A stretch of 7,322 bases of DNA from an uncultured Syntrophobacteraceae bacterium (GTDB taxonomy: Bacteria; Desulfobacterota; Syntrophobacteria; Syntrophobacterales; Syntrophobacteraceae): assembly GCA_937889795.1 (NCBI GenBank), contig CALBZH010000196.1, positions 1 through 7,322 of the forward strand. Direction: 5' to 3'. Position numbers and translations under genes: made by a program. Shown one piece after another: positions 1 to 7,163 of the stretch. Each line of letters starts with the position of its first letter. Position 1 is the stretch's first letter. The notes beneath the pieces were generated by a model. The model was not told where the DNA came from, did no database searches, and worked only from the letters and a program-made list of their open reading frames with translations.

Positions 1-162
1 GGTGATCGGCTTGCTCTTCTCGTCGAATGGGATTGGAGGCGTTTCACGCAAGAGCTTGGCGCCTTGATCCCAGGTCGAGCCAGTCGAAGGGGCAAGCAAA
101 ATCATCAGGATGAAAATCCAGGCTCCGTTAAGCCACCATCGGCCCGGATGGTATCTCGTCAT
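1..162 (-). CDS. N-terminus of an unidentified exported or membrane-anchored protein (partial, runs off left edge)
   Basis: An ATG at 162 on the minus strand opens a frame that stays open for all 54 codons to the window edge. The product begins MTRYHPGRWW and continues with a hydrophobic stretch at about residues 12-24 (GAWIFILMILLA). A small-residue segment APSTGS follows and then a polar region with charged residues, ending near FDEKSKPIT. This is the layout of a signal peptide or a single N-terminal membrane anchor. A GGAAG element on the minus strand (177-173) lies 10 bases before the ATG and can serve as a ribosome binding site. The gene starts 32 bases after the stop of the hybrid kinase, with no terminator-like hairpin between them, so it is probably the third gene of the operon. 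It could be a periplasmic binding protein, a secreted accessory sensor or an unrelated envelope protein. I do not recognise the family, and too little is present to assign a function. Confidence 0.6.
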   Translation of the reverse strand, partial: MTRYHPGRWWLNGAWIFILMILLAPSTGSTWDQGAKLLRETPPIPFDEKSKPIT

Positions 163-194
163 GGCAGCCCCACTTCCAAATTCGAACGACTTTG

Positions 195-2531
195 TCAGGG
201 TCTGTGCTGAATCTGTTTCAGAGTCTCACGAAGCCTCTCCACCTGGTATGGCTTCTGGATAAATCCCGCCAAGCCTCTCCCTGCAAAACGCGCCGCAATC
301 TCCTGCTCACTGTACCCGCTCGAGAGCACGACCCGCACGTCCGGATCGATCCTTCGAAGCTCCCGGAAAGCCTCTTCGCCGTTCATGCGAGGCATGGTGA
401 GATCCAAAAGTACCAATGCAATCTCCTTTCCACGGAAGCTGTAGATCTCGACGGCTTCCCGACCGTCTCCGGCCGTGAGCACGGAAAATCCCAGCCGTTC
501 GAGCATCAGCCGCCCAATCCCCAGGATCGTCTCGTCGTCGTCCACCAGAAGAACGGTTCCGCTGCCACACCACTCACTGCCGGATTCGACAGTCTCCGCG
601 ACCGTCTCCTCTCCCTCCTGGAACGAAGCGGGGAACAAGAGGCGGAAGGTCGTCCCCTTGCCGGGCTCGCTGTAAACCTTGAGGGCCCCCTTGTGGCCTC
701 GCACGATCCCCAGCACAGCGGACATTCCCAACCCTCGCCCCGTGAACTTGGTCGTAAAAAACGGCTCGAAGATGCGCGCCTGCGTTTCCTTGTCCATGCC
801 ACACCCGGTGTCACTCACTTCGAGGCTCACATAGAGCCCCTCCGGAAGGGAGTCATCCAGGAAGGTTTCCCGAAGGTATTCCGCATCGCAGTGCCGTGCC
901 CCCGTCGAGATCGTGACCACGCCGCTTCGGTCGCCGATCGCCTCGGAGGCGTTGATCACCAGATTCATGAGCACCTGGCGGAGCTGGGCGGGATCGCCTT
1001 CGATCGAGGGCAGCTCCTTGGCCAGGCTCAGATTCAGCAGAGCTTTCTTGGAGATGCAGGTCTTCAGCATGTGGACCATTTCATGGATCACCTCATCGAG
1101 CCGCAGACGCTCGATGACGAACTTCCCCTTGCCCGAATACGCCAGCATCTGGCGGCAGAGATCGGCCGCGCGGTGGGAGGCGTTGATGATCTCCTGGATG
1201 CTCGGTCGAGCAGGAGAAACGGGGGACATGTCGAGCAAAGCAAGATCCGCATACCCCAGGATGGCCATAAGCAGGTTATTGAAATCATGAGCAATACCTC
1301 CAGCCAGCACGCCGAGGCTCTCGAGCTTCTGGGCGTGCAGCAGACGCCGCTCCATCTCGAGGCGCTCGGCTTCCATCCGTTTTCGCTCCGTGATGTCCGT
1401 GTGCGTGCCCAGCATCCGCAGCGGCTTCCCCTCCTTGTCCCATTCCACGATCTTGCCAAGGGAAAGGATCCACTTCCAGTCGCCGGACTTCGTCTGCTGT
1501 CTGATCTCCACCCGGAATTCGTCGCACCGTCCGTCGATGTAATCCTGGTAGAGCTGGATGGCCTGCTCCCGGTCCTCAGGATGCAGACGGTCACGCCACG
1601 CGGCGCTGGTTTCCCGGAAAGACTCCGGGGCGTAGCCGAGCATCAGCGCATATTCCGGACTGACAACGACCTCGCCCGTCTGCACATTCAGATCGTACAG
1701 CCCTTGGTCCGCCGCCGCGAGAGCCAGCCGCAGTCGCTCTTCGCTCTCTCGCAGCGCCGCTTCGTTTTGGCGACGCTCGGTCACATCTTGAAACACCAGA
1801 ACCGTCCCGGTGAGATTCCCGAGCTGATCGACGATAGGGGCGGCGCAGTCATCGATGGGAATCTCGCCGCCGCCACGTCGAATCAGAATGCTGTGATCCG
1901 CAAGACCGATGGTCTTCCCCTCGCAGAGAACATTCGCGACGGGATCCGCCACGGCCTCGCCAGTCTGCTCGTTGACGACCTTGAAGACATCCGCCAGAGG
2001 ACGCCCGTTAGCCTCATCGCAAGACCATCCCGTGAGCCGCTCGGCGGCGGGATTCATGAAAGTCACCCCGCCCAGGGAGTCCGTGGCGATCACCCCATCC
2101 CCGATGCTCATCAGGGTCGTCGCATACCGGCGCTCGCTTTCACGAAGCCTCGCCTCGGCCTGATGCTTGTAAAGCGCCATTTCGATCGCGGCCTGAATTT
2201 CCCGGTCCTCGAACGGTTTGATGAGGTATCCGAACGGTTCGGAAAGCTTGGCACGCTGGAGGGTGTTGTCCTCGGAAAAAGCGGTGAGATAGATGACGGG
2301 AATGTGCCAGCGCTGGCGAATTTCCTCGGCGACGGTAATGCCGTCCTGATCCCCTTTGATCCGAATGTCCATGAGCACCAGGTCGGGACGGCCAGATTCC
2401 ACCAGCGTCAGCGCTTCGCTGCCCCGGTCCGCCACTCCCGTCACTTCGTAGCCCAGATCCGCGAGACGGTCCTGTATATCCAGCGCCACGATGACCTCGT
2501 CTTCCACGATCAGGATTCGGGTCGGCTTCAT
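195..2531 (-). CDS. Soluble hybrid histidine kinase, REC-PAS-PAS-HisKA-HATPase-REC (778 aa)
   Basis: This is a cytoplasmic phosphorelay protein with no membrane segment. An N-terminal receiver (about 1-120) has acidic residues E10/D11, phospho-acceptor D55 in LMDIRIKGDQDG, T83 and K105. PAS 1 (about 132-253) ends in DVTERR. PAS 2 (about 263-383, PAS_3-like with HPEDR) ends in DITERK. A HisKA dimerisation domain follows, with phospho-acceptor H415 in GGIAHDFNNLL. The HATPase has the N box around N527, G1 DTGCGM (D574), FEPFFTTK and the lid GRGLGMSAVLG. A C-terminal receiver (about 659-775) has D664/D665, D710 in LLDLTMP, S737 and K760. Autophosphorylation at H415 and transfer to D710 are expected for this family. 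D55 may receive phosphate from the upstream kinase (inference). The frame is open upstream to 2759, but I chose the ATG at 2531: a strong AAAGGGA lies 7 bases before it, the receiver begins there, and the extra 76 codons read unlike protein and lie inside the upstream gene. There is no Hpt or output domain. Confidence 0.95.
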   Translation of the reverse strand: MKPTRILIVEDEVIVALDIQDRLADLGYEVTGVADRGSEALTLVESGRPDLVLMDIRIKGDQDGITVAEEIRQRWHIPVIYLTAFSEDNTLQRAKLSEPFGYLIKPFEDREIQAAIEMALYKHQAEARLRESERRYATTLMSIGDGVIATDSLGGVTFMNPAAERLTGWSCDEANGRPLADVFKVVNEQTGEAVADPVANVLCEGKTIGLADHSILIRRGGGEIPIDDCAAPIVDQLGNLTGTVLVFQDVTERRQNEAALRESEERLRLALAAADQGLYDLNVQTGEVVVSPEYALMLGYAPESFRETSAAWRDRLHPEDREQAIQLYQDYIDGRCDEFRVEIRQQTKSGDWKWILSLGKIVEWDKEGKPLRMLGTHTDITERKRMEAERLEMERRLLHAQKLESLGVLAGGIAHDFNNLLMAILGYADLALLDMSPVSPARPSIQEIINASHRAADLCRQMLAYSGKGKFVIERLRLDEVIHEMVHMLKTCISKKALLNLSLAKELPSIEGDPAQLRQVLMNLVINASEAIGDRSGVVTISTGARHCDAEYLRETFLDDSLPEGLYVSLEVSDTGCGMDKETQARIFEPFFTTKFTGRGLGMSAVLGIVRGHKGALKVYSEPGKGTTFRLLFPASFQEGEETVAETVESGSEWCGSGTVLLVDDDETILGIGRLMLERLGFSVLTAGDGREAVEIYSFRGKEIALVLLDLTMPRMNGEEAFRELRRIDPDVRVVLSSGYSEQEIAARFAGRGLAGFIQKPYQVERLRETLKQIQHRP

Positions 2532-2538
2532 CCAAGCG

Positions 2539-2545
2539 TCCCTTT
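2539..2545 (-). promoter_or_regulatory. Ribosome binding site deciding the hybrid kinase start
   Basis: On the minus strand AAAGGGA occupies 2545-2539, seven bases before the ATG at 2531. Its first base is also the last base of the upstream kinase's TGA stop codon (2547-2545). The stop of one gene and the ribosome site of the next therefore touch, which favours translational coupling and co-expression of the two kinases. This site is the main reason for choosing 2531 over the longer open frame. Confidence 0.8.
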
Positions 2546-5500
2546 CATGCCGAGTGGGCGGGAAAAACGATCTCGAAAACGGTCCCCCGATCACTGGTGA
2601 CCGACATGCGGCCATCCAGCTGGCGGGCCAAGTTGCGCACGAGGAGCAAGCCCAGTGTCTCCGTGGTCCGGGGGTCCAGCTCGGGAGGTAGTCCAACGCC
2701 GTCGTCCGAGACGCGCAAGACGAGCTGTCCTTCAGGCTCGCTCCGAAGCTCGACGACAATTTCCCCCTCCGAGTCGGAGGGAAACGCGTGCTTGAAGGCG
2801 TTGGAAACCAGCTCGTTGATGATCAATCCGGCCGGGATGGCCAGATCCAGATCCAAAGTCACGTCAACGATCTCGTGGCGCAGACGGACGTTCTCCGCGC
2901 CGGCCCCATACGAGCGCGCCACGTGGCTGCACACGTTCTTCACGTACTGCGGGAACCGGACCTTCGCCAGATCGCCGGATCGGTACAGGGTCTCGTGCAA
3001 CAGCGCCATGGACCGCACCCGGTTATGAGTGTCCCTCAAAACCTCGTGGACCTCCGGGTTGTGAATCTTGCGCGCTTGCAGTTTAAGCAGGCTGCTGATG
3101 ACCTGCAGGTTGTTCTTCACCCGGTGGTGCACCTCTTTGAGCAAGGATTCCTTCTCGAGGAGGGAATTGCGCAGCGCCTCCTCGGTCTGCCTGCGCTCGC
3201 TCAGATCAAGATGCTGAACGATGGCATGCGCCACCTGGCCCCGAGCGTCCAGAACCGGTGAGATGGTGGCCTCCAAGACCACCCGCGTGGTTTCGGCAAC
3301 GTGCACGGTGCTTAGCTCGGCGCTGTCGTAGTCGACGATGAACCGGACCGTCTCGCCCTGCTCGAAGACCCGTCTCACCAGGGACATGACCCCCCGGCTT
3401 TCAAGCACATTGTCCGTGAACAAGTTGTAGCGCCCCACCAGCTCTTCGTCGGTCCCTCGAAGCAGGGTCCGGCACGCCTGGTTCATGCGAATCATGGTGC
3501 CCGTGCTGTCCGCAACCCACATGGAAAAGGGACTGTGCTGGATGATGGTCTCCAGAAAGGCTTCCGAAGCCCGCAGCTCTTCTTCCGCCCGATTCCGGTC
3601 CGTGATGTCGATCGCGATCCCGCCCAGCAGCGGAGCGTGACCTTCGCGAGGGATGGGAAACTTGCTCGTCTGGAAAATGCGCTCCCGGTTGGCGACGTCC
3701 CTGACCCATTCCGCCACCGTGGTCAGGCCGCCGGCCAGGGCCGCCCGGTCGTCGGCCTCCATCCTTAGGGCGGCCTCGGGCGGGAGCAGCTCACGGGTGG
3801 ACTTCCCGACGACATCCCCCCACCCAAACAGCTCGCGGAGGTAGCGGTTGGCGTAGACCACCTTGCCGCCGGAATCCTTCATGAACACTCCGGCGGGAAG
3901 ATTATCCATGAAGACGCTGAACCGCTCTTCGGATTCGCGCAATGCCGCTTCTGCCTGCTTGCGCTCCGTGATGTCCACAAACGTGAGGAAGCCGGCCTGG
4001 ACCGCGCCGTCCTCGTCGCACACGGGCACGGCATCGGCGAGAATCCAGCGCTCCGTCCCATCCCGGCGTAGAACCCGCATTTCCCGGCTCCTGGTCGTTT
4101 TCCCCATGAGTGCCAGGGTAATGGGAAGCTCTGAAGCGGGGATCTCCGTGCCGTCCGCACCGTAGTTGATCCAGCTTGGCTCAAGCGTGAAAAGGTTCAG
4201 GCCGCTCTGAAGCCCCGTCCCCGTCGGAGCTCCAAGCACGCTGCGGCAGCTCTCGTTGTACAGCTCGACCGTTCCATCCGGAAGGGCCAGGACCATGGGA
4301 ACCGGCGACTGCATGATGACCGATTGCAGAAGCGACTGGAGCCTCGCGGCTTCAGCCTCCGCACGCACCCGCTCACTGAGGTCGAGGCCCACCCCCACCA
4401 GATAGCTCTTGTCGCCTGCGACGATCCGCAAACCCGTCAGGAAGAACGGCACGGCCTGCCCGTCCTTGGTCAGGACCCGTCCTTCGACTTGGGTTCTCCC
4501 CTGGACAAAGACATCCTGAATCTTCTGGGCCACGCCTTCTCGATCTTCCTGCACGAAGAAATCGAGGGCGCGCATGCTGCTGATCGTTGCCGCATCATAG
4601 CCGGTTGCACGCTCCAACTGTTTGCTCCAGCGTGCAAGTCGGCCCTGCTCGTCAAAGACATAGAAGATCCCCGGCATGCTGTCGATCAGGGTATCCGTGA
4701 AGTGCATCTCCTGCCGCAGGGCATCCTCTGCCAGCTTGCGCTCGGTGATGTCGATGACGATTCCCTGGTAGAAGCTGATCTGTCCGTCTCCGTCACGCTC
4801 CACTAGGGTGCGATCCTCCACCCAACGCACTCTCCCGTCTCTGAAGACGATTCGGTACTCCTGCTGGAATCGGTCCATGCCCGCTGCGGAGTAGAACTGA
4901 ACCTCGTGGGCGACTCGGGCCAGGTCATCGGGGTGTACGATCGACGAGAACGGGACTGCCCCCGAGCGCAGCTCATCCGGCGAATAGCCAAATTGACTCA
5001 CATTCTCGGAGACCATGTCCACGGGCCAGCCTTCGACGGCTCTCCACCGGAACAGCACCACCGAGCTATTCTCGACCACCAGGTTGGCCAGTTTGAGTGC
5101 CTCCTCAGCCCGTTTCCGCTCCGTGATGTCGACGGCGAAGCCATCCAAATGAACCAGCTCGCCACGCTCGTTGCGGGCGGACCTCGCCGAAACGGACACC
5201 CAGCCAACACTCCCGTCTTTCCTCCGGACCTCCTGCTCGAACCCGTTAGCGACGTCGGACCGCTCGATCTCATCGATCAGTTTGGCTCTGTCTTCTTGAC
5301 GAAAATAGATGTCCTTCCCGATATCCGCGACCGATTGGATCATCTCATCGGGGGAATCGTACCCGTAGATCCGAGCGAACGCCGGATTGACACTCAGAAA
5401 ACGTCCACCGGGCGTGCTCCGGAAGATCCCCTCGATGGCATTTTCGAAAATGGAGCGGTACTGCGCCTCGCTCTCACGGAGCGCCGCTTCCGCGCGCCGC

Positions 5501-6795
5501 CGCTCGGCGAGCTCCGATTTGAGGCTCTGCATGGAGCGTCTGATCTCTCGGGCCATTCGATCGAAAGAGCGCGCAAGGCTTCCGAGCTCATCGCCACGGT
5601 CCGTCGGCAGATTCCTGACCTCTCTACCAGCAACCAGATCCTTTGCGGCTGCGTTGATGAGCAGGATGGGGCCGGAAATCCAGCGGACCGTCAGGAGCCC
5701 GACCGCAAGGGCCAGGCCCAACGCCAGAAGGCACAGGAGGAGCGTTGTCTTCACGTCCTCGTGGATCTGGGCCATGAAATCCGATTCGGGGATGACCACC
5801 ACGATCCTCCAGTCGAGGCCGTAGGCGTCCTTGAAAGGCATCACCTGGACAAAGAGGCGTTCTCCGTCGGGGGCATCGTCCAAGGAGATCCGCCGATCGA
5901 CCGCTCCCCAATTGCCAACCTCGCGCAAGAGTGTACGGGCCGATTGCCGGATCAACGAAACGGAGCTATCCTCCGCCAGCGTACGCAGCACCTCGCCCTC
6001 AGAGGACAAGGAGAAAGCAGGCTCATCCGCCGATGAAGCGACGAGCTGACCCGATTCGTCGACAATATAAGCCAAGCCGTTCGGACTGCCCCGATTCCGT
6101 TTAAGGAATGCGGTGATCTCTGAAAGGCGGACCGCGGCCGTGGTGACGCCCTTCAAAATCCCGGATGCGTCGTAGACGGGGAGGCTGAAGGCGATCTGGA
6201 GATCCGGATCGACAAAGTGCTTGAAGACATTCGACCAATGGGGCTGATGGGCTTCAGTCGGTGAACGGTACCAGGGTCGGCTTCGTGGATCGTACGGGCC
6301 TGCGTTCTTCGTTGGGGAGGTGGGCACTCCCATGTCGCCAACTTCGTAGGTAAACAAGGCAAATCCCGTCGCGGCGTCGCAGAACTGGCCGACCGCTTGT
6401 TCACCGTTCTGTCTGTCGATGGCGATGTATTCGCCCTTCTCGTTGCCCGCGGCGATCTTGGTCAGGCTCGTGAACAGCCTCGACTGATGCCAAAGATAGC
6501 CCTGCCACGTGGGAAGGTCGTCGATGTTCAGCAGGCCCTGAAAAGCGACATCCCGATTCAGGTGCGCGACATCATGGGGAATGGCGAAAAAGCGGCGGAG
6601 GTCTTCTTCGATCCGGGTGGCAATTTCGCTCCGCAATCGATCGACCATTTCGAAAACGCTTTGTCGCCCACTTCGGAAGGAAAGGAATCCGGTCAAGATG
6701 ACAGTGGTGCTTACAAGCAAGACGAAAAGCGTCACGAGCACCAGGCGCAAGGACGATCTTCTCGGGACGGAATTGACGCGCTCCGTGGTCCCCAT
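2545..6795 (-). CDS. Membrane sensor histidine kinase, dCache-HAMP-6xPAS-HisKA_2-HATPase (1416 aa)
   Basis: Residues are counted from the ATG at 6795. TM1 spans about 16-40. An extracytoplasmic double-Cache region (about 41-345) has the family hallmark YDPRSRPWY (168-176) and LPVYDASG (205-212). TM2 is at about 350-373, followed by a HAMP domain (about 371-424) containing DELGSLARSFDRM. Six PAS domains follow, each closed by a D-I/L-T/S-E/D-R type linker: about 442-561, 571-687, 697-809, 820-946, 956-1067 and 1078-1201. The core is HisKA_2: EVHHRVKNNLQVISSLL with likely phospho-acceptor H1224, N box INELVSNAFKHAF (N1332), G1 DDGVGLP and G2 LGLLLVRNLARQLDG. The protein ends without a receiver. 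The family autophosphorylates and passes phosphate to separate receivers, and the hybrid kinase gene 13 bases downstream supplies one. The frame extends to an ATG at 6912 (also 6894). I prefer 6795 because a GGGGA precedes it and the protein then starts with a short basic tail just before TM1. The extra 39 residues look non-conserved. The spacing of 4 bases is short, so the start is not certain. Confidence 0.95.
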   Translation of the reverse strand: MGTTERVNSVPRRSSLRLVLVTLFVLLVSTTVILTGFLSFRSGRQSVFEMVDRLRSEIATRIEEDLRRFFAIPHDVAHLNRDVAFQGLLNIDDLPTWQGYLWHQSRLFTSLTKIAAGNEKGEYIAIDRQNGEQAVGQFCDAATGFALFTYEVGDMGVPTSPTKNAGPYDPRSRPWYRSPTEAHQPHWSNVFKHFVDPDLQIAFSLPVYDASGILKGVTTAAVRLSEITAFLKRNRGSPNGLAYIVDESGQLVASSADEPAFSLSSEGEVLRTLAEDSSVSLIRQSARTLLREVGNWGAVDRRISLDDAPDGERLFVQVMPFKDAYGLDWRIVVVIPESDFMAQIHEDVKTTLLLCLLALGLALAVGLLTVRWISGPILLINAAAKDLVAGREVRNLPTDRGDELGSLARSFDRMAREIRRSMQSLKSELAERRRAEAALRESEAQYRSIFENAIEGIFRSTPGGRFLSVNPAFARIYGYDSPDEMIQSVADIGKDIYFRQEDRAKLIDEIERSDVANGFEQEVRRKDGSVGWVSVSARSARNERGELVHLDGFAVDITERKRAEEALKLANLVVENSSVVLFRWRAVEGWPVDMVSENVSQFGYSPDELRSGAVPFSSIVHPDDLARVAHEVQFYSAAGMDRFQQEYRIVFRDGRVRWVEDRTLVERDGDGQISFYQGIVIDITERKLAEDALRQEMHFTDTLIDSMPGIFYVFDEQGRLARWSKQLERATGYDAATISSMRALDFFVQEDREGVAQKIQDVFVQGRTQVEGRVLTKDGQAVPFFLTGLRIVAGDKSYLVGVGLDLSERVRAEAEAARLQSLLQSVIMQSPVPMVLALPDGTVELYNESCRSVLGAPTGTGLQSGLNLFTLEPSWINYGADGTEIPASELPITLALMGKTTRSREMRVLRRDGTERWILADAVPVCDEDGAVQAGFLTFVDITERKQAEAALRESEERFSVFMDNLPAGVFMKDSGGKVVYANRYLRELFGWGDVVGKSTRELLPPEAALRMEADDRAALAGGLTTVAEWVRDVANRERIFQTSKFPIPREGHAPLLGGIAIDITDRNRAEEELRASEAFLETIIQHSPFSMWVADSTGTMIRMNQACRTLLRGTDEELVGRYNLFTDNVLESRGVMSLVRRVFEQGETVRFIVDYDSAELSTVHVAETTRVVLEATISPVLDARGQVAHAIVQHLDLSERRQTEEALRNSLLEKESLLKEVHHRVKNNLQVISSLLKLQARKIHNPEVHEVLRDTHNRVRSMALLHETLYRSGDLAKVRFPQYVKNVCSHVARSYGAGAENVRLRHEIVDVTLDLDLAIPAGLIINELVSNAFKHAFPSDSEGEIVVELRSEPEGQLVLRVSDDGVGLPPELDPRTTETLGLLLVRNLARQLDGRMSVTSDRGTVFEIVFPAHSA

Positions 6796-6799
6796 GGCT

Positions 6800-6804
6800 T
6801 CCCC
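6800..6804 (-). promoter_or_regulatory. Likely ribosome binding site of the sensor kinase
   Basis: The minus strand reads GGGGA at 6804-6800, four bases before the chosen ATG at 6795. The spacing is shorter than ideal. The competing ATG at 6912 has AGGGGA directly adjacent to it (6918-6913) with no spacer, which is worse for that codon. The ATG at 6894 lies 18 bases beyond the same AGGGGA, which is too far. Confidence 0.45.
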
Positions 6805-6954
6805 GCTGGAAGGAAAAAGGTTGGAAGTGTTCGGGGTTGACAAGCCTGCCCCAACGCGGAATTCTCCCCCGGTTTGCAGCGGCAGAGCAGGCATCGCCAA
6901 GATCAGACGCATTCCCCTGCTCCGCCAAATGCTTATTCAGCTTTCCTGATCGTG

Positions 6955-6970
6955 CTTTGGAGATCCAAAG
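6955..6970 (-). repeat. Short hairpin in the sensor kinase leader
   Basis: CTTTGGA and TCCAAAG are perfect inverted copies separated by two bases, giving a compact 6-bp stem with a four-base loop in RNA. It lies about 160 bases before the kinase start and, on the minus strand, directly follows a very GC-rich run (6980-6971). No run of T follows it, so it is not an intrinsic terminator. It could be a leader RNA structure or an operator palindrome. Confidence 0.45.
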
Positions 6971-7008
6971 GGCCGGGCCGCTCCAACCGGAAGCTCGAAT
7001 CAATGATA

Positions 7009-7037
7009 AATCTACATAATAATCGACGTGTTATCAA
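7009..7037 (-). promoter_or_regulatory. Candidate sigma-70-like promoter of the kinase operon
   Basis: On the minus strand TTGATA (7037-7032, five of six matches to TTGACA) is separated by exactly 17 bases from TAGATT (7014-7009, four of six matches to TATAAT). Both sit in the only AT-rich patch of the window. A second -10-like hexamer, TATTAT (7021-7016), lies within the spacer. Transcription would begin near 7002 and read toward the kinase. Direct experimental support is absent, and the host sigma factor preferences are unknown. Confidence 0.45.
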
Positions 7038-7120
7038 TCGCCACAGCAAGTCGTTTTTCACTTTGCCCGGTTGCCGCCCACCTGTCAACCCGCAACATCG
7101 ACAATGGCCCCCGCCGCCCC

Positions 7121-7144
7121 TTCGGAGATGCCTTTCGCTCCGAA
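7121..7144. repeat. Perfect 7-base inverted repeat between divergent genes
   Basis: TTCGGAG (7121-7127) and CTCCGAA (7138-7144) are exact inverted copies around a ten-base centre. The element lies 20 bases before the ATG of the divergent plus-strand frame and about 85 bases upstream of the kinase promoter candidate. That is a suitable place for a regulator site or a leader hairpin of the plus gene. It has no T tract on either side, so a terminator is unlikely. Confidence 0.45.
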
Positions 7145-7163
7145 ATTGTGGTAAGTCTTGCTT

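Larger units (their letters stand above)
6796..7163. other. Non-coding control region between the sensor kinase and the divergent gene
   Basis: This stretch of about 370 bases carries no convincing gene. Open frames through it are short, rich in R, P and S, and lack a ribosome site. It holds a conspicuous AT-rich patch (about 7001-7038) in otherwise GC-rich DNA, with promoter-like hexamers for the minus operon. It also holds a perfect hairpin-forming repeat at 6955-6970 in the kinase leader and a perfect 7-base inverted repeat at 7121-7144. If transcription starts near 7002, the kinase message has a leader of about 205 bases. Confidence 0.7.

Noticed and set aside
163..194. A possible terminator between the hybrid kinase and the third gene.
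   Set aside because: The 32-base gap has no stem followed by T residues on the minus strand. It contains the ribosome site of the next gene instead.
192..2600. An 802-codon plus-strand open frame antisense to the hybrid kinase.
   Set aside because: It is exactly codon-aligned with the kinase gene, and its openness follows from the absence of TTA, CTA and TCA codons on the other strand. Its translation shows no domain, whereas the minus strand encodes a full set of kinase motifs.
2532..2759. A 76-codon N-terminal extension of the hybrid kinase, starting at 2759.
   Set aside because: It lies within the HATPase coding region of the upstream gene, has low-complexity S/R/W-rich sequence, and is separated from the receiver by a strong ribosome binding site that fits the ATG at 2531.
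4906..6036. A 376-codon plus-strand frame opposite the Cache, HAMP and first PAS domains.
   Set aside because: It is codon-aligned antisense to a gene with clear domains, as are the other long plus-strand frames at 2788-3261 and 4324-4806. None shows a ribosome site or a recognisable motif.
6796..6912. A 39-codon N-terminal extension of the sensor kinase, starting at 6912 or 6894.
   Set aside because: The extension reads as unstructured P/S/T/G-rich sequence before the membrane segment. The 6912 ATG has no spacer to its AGGGGA and the 6894 ATG is too far from it. The 6795 start gives a normal short basic N-terminus. It is kept as an alternative, not excluded.
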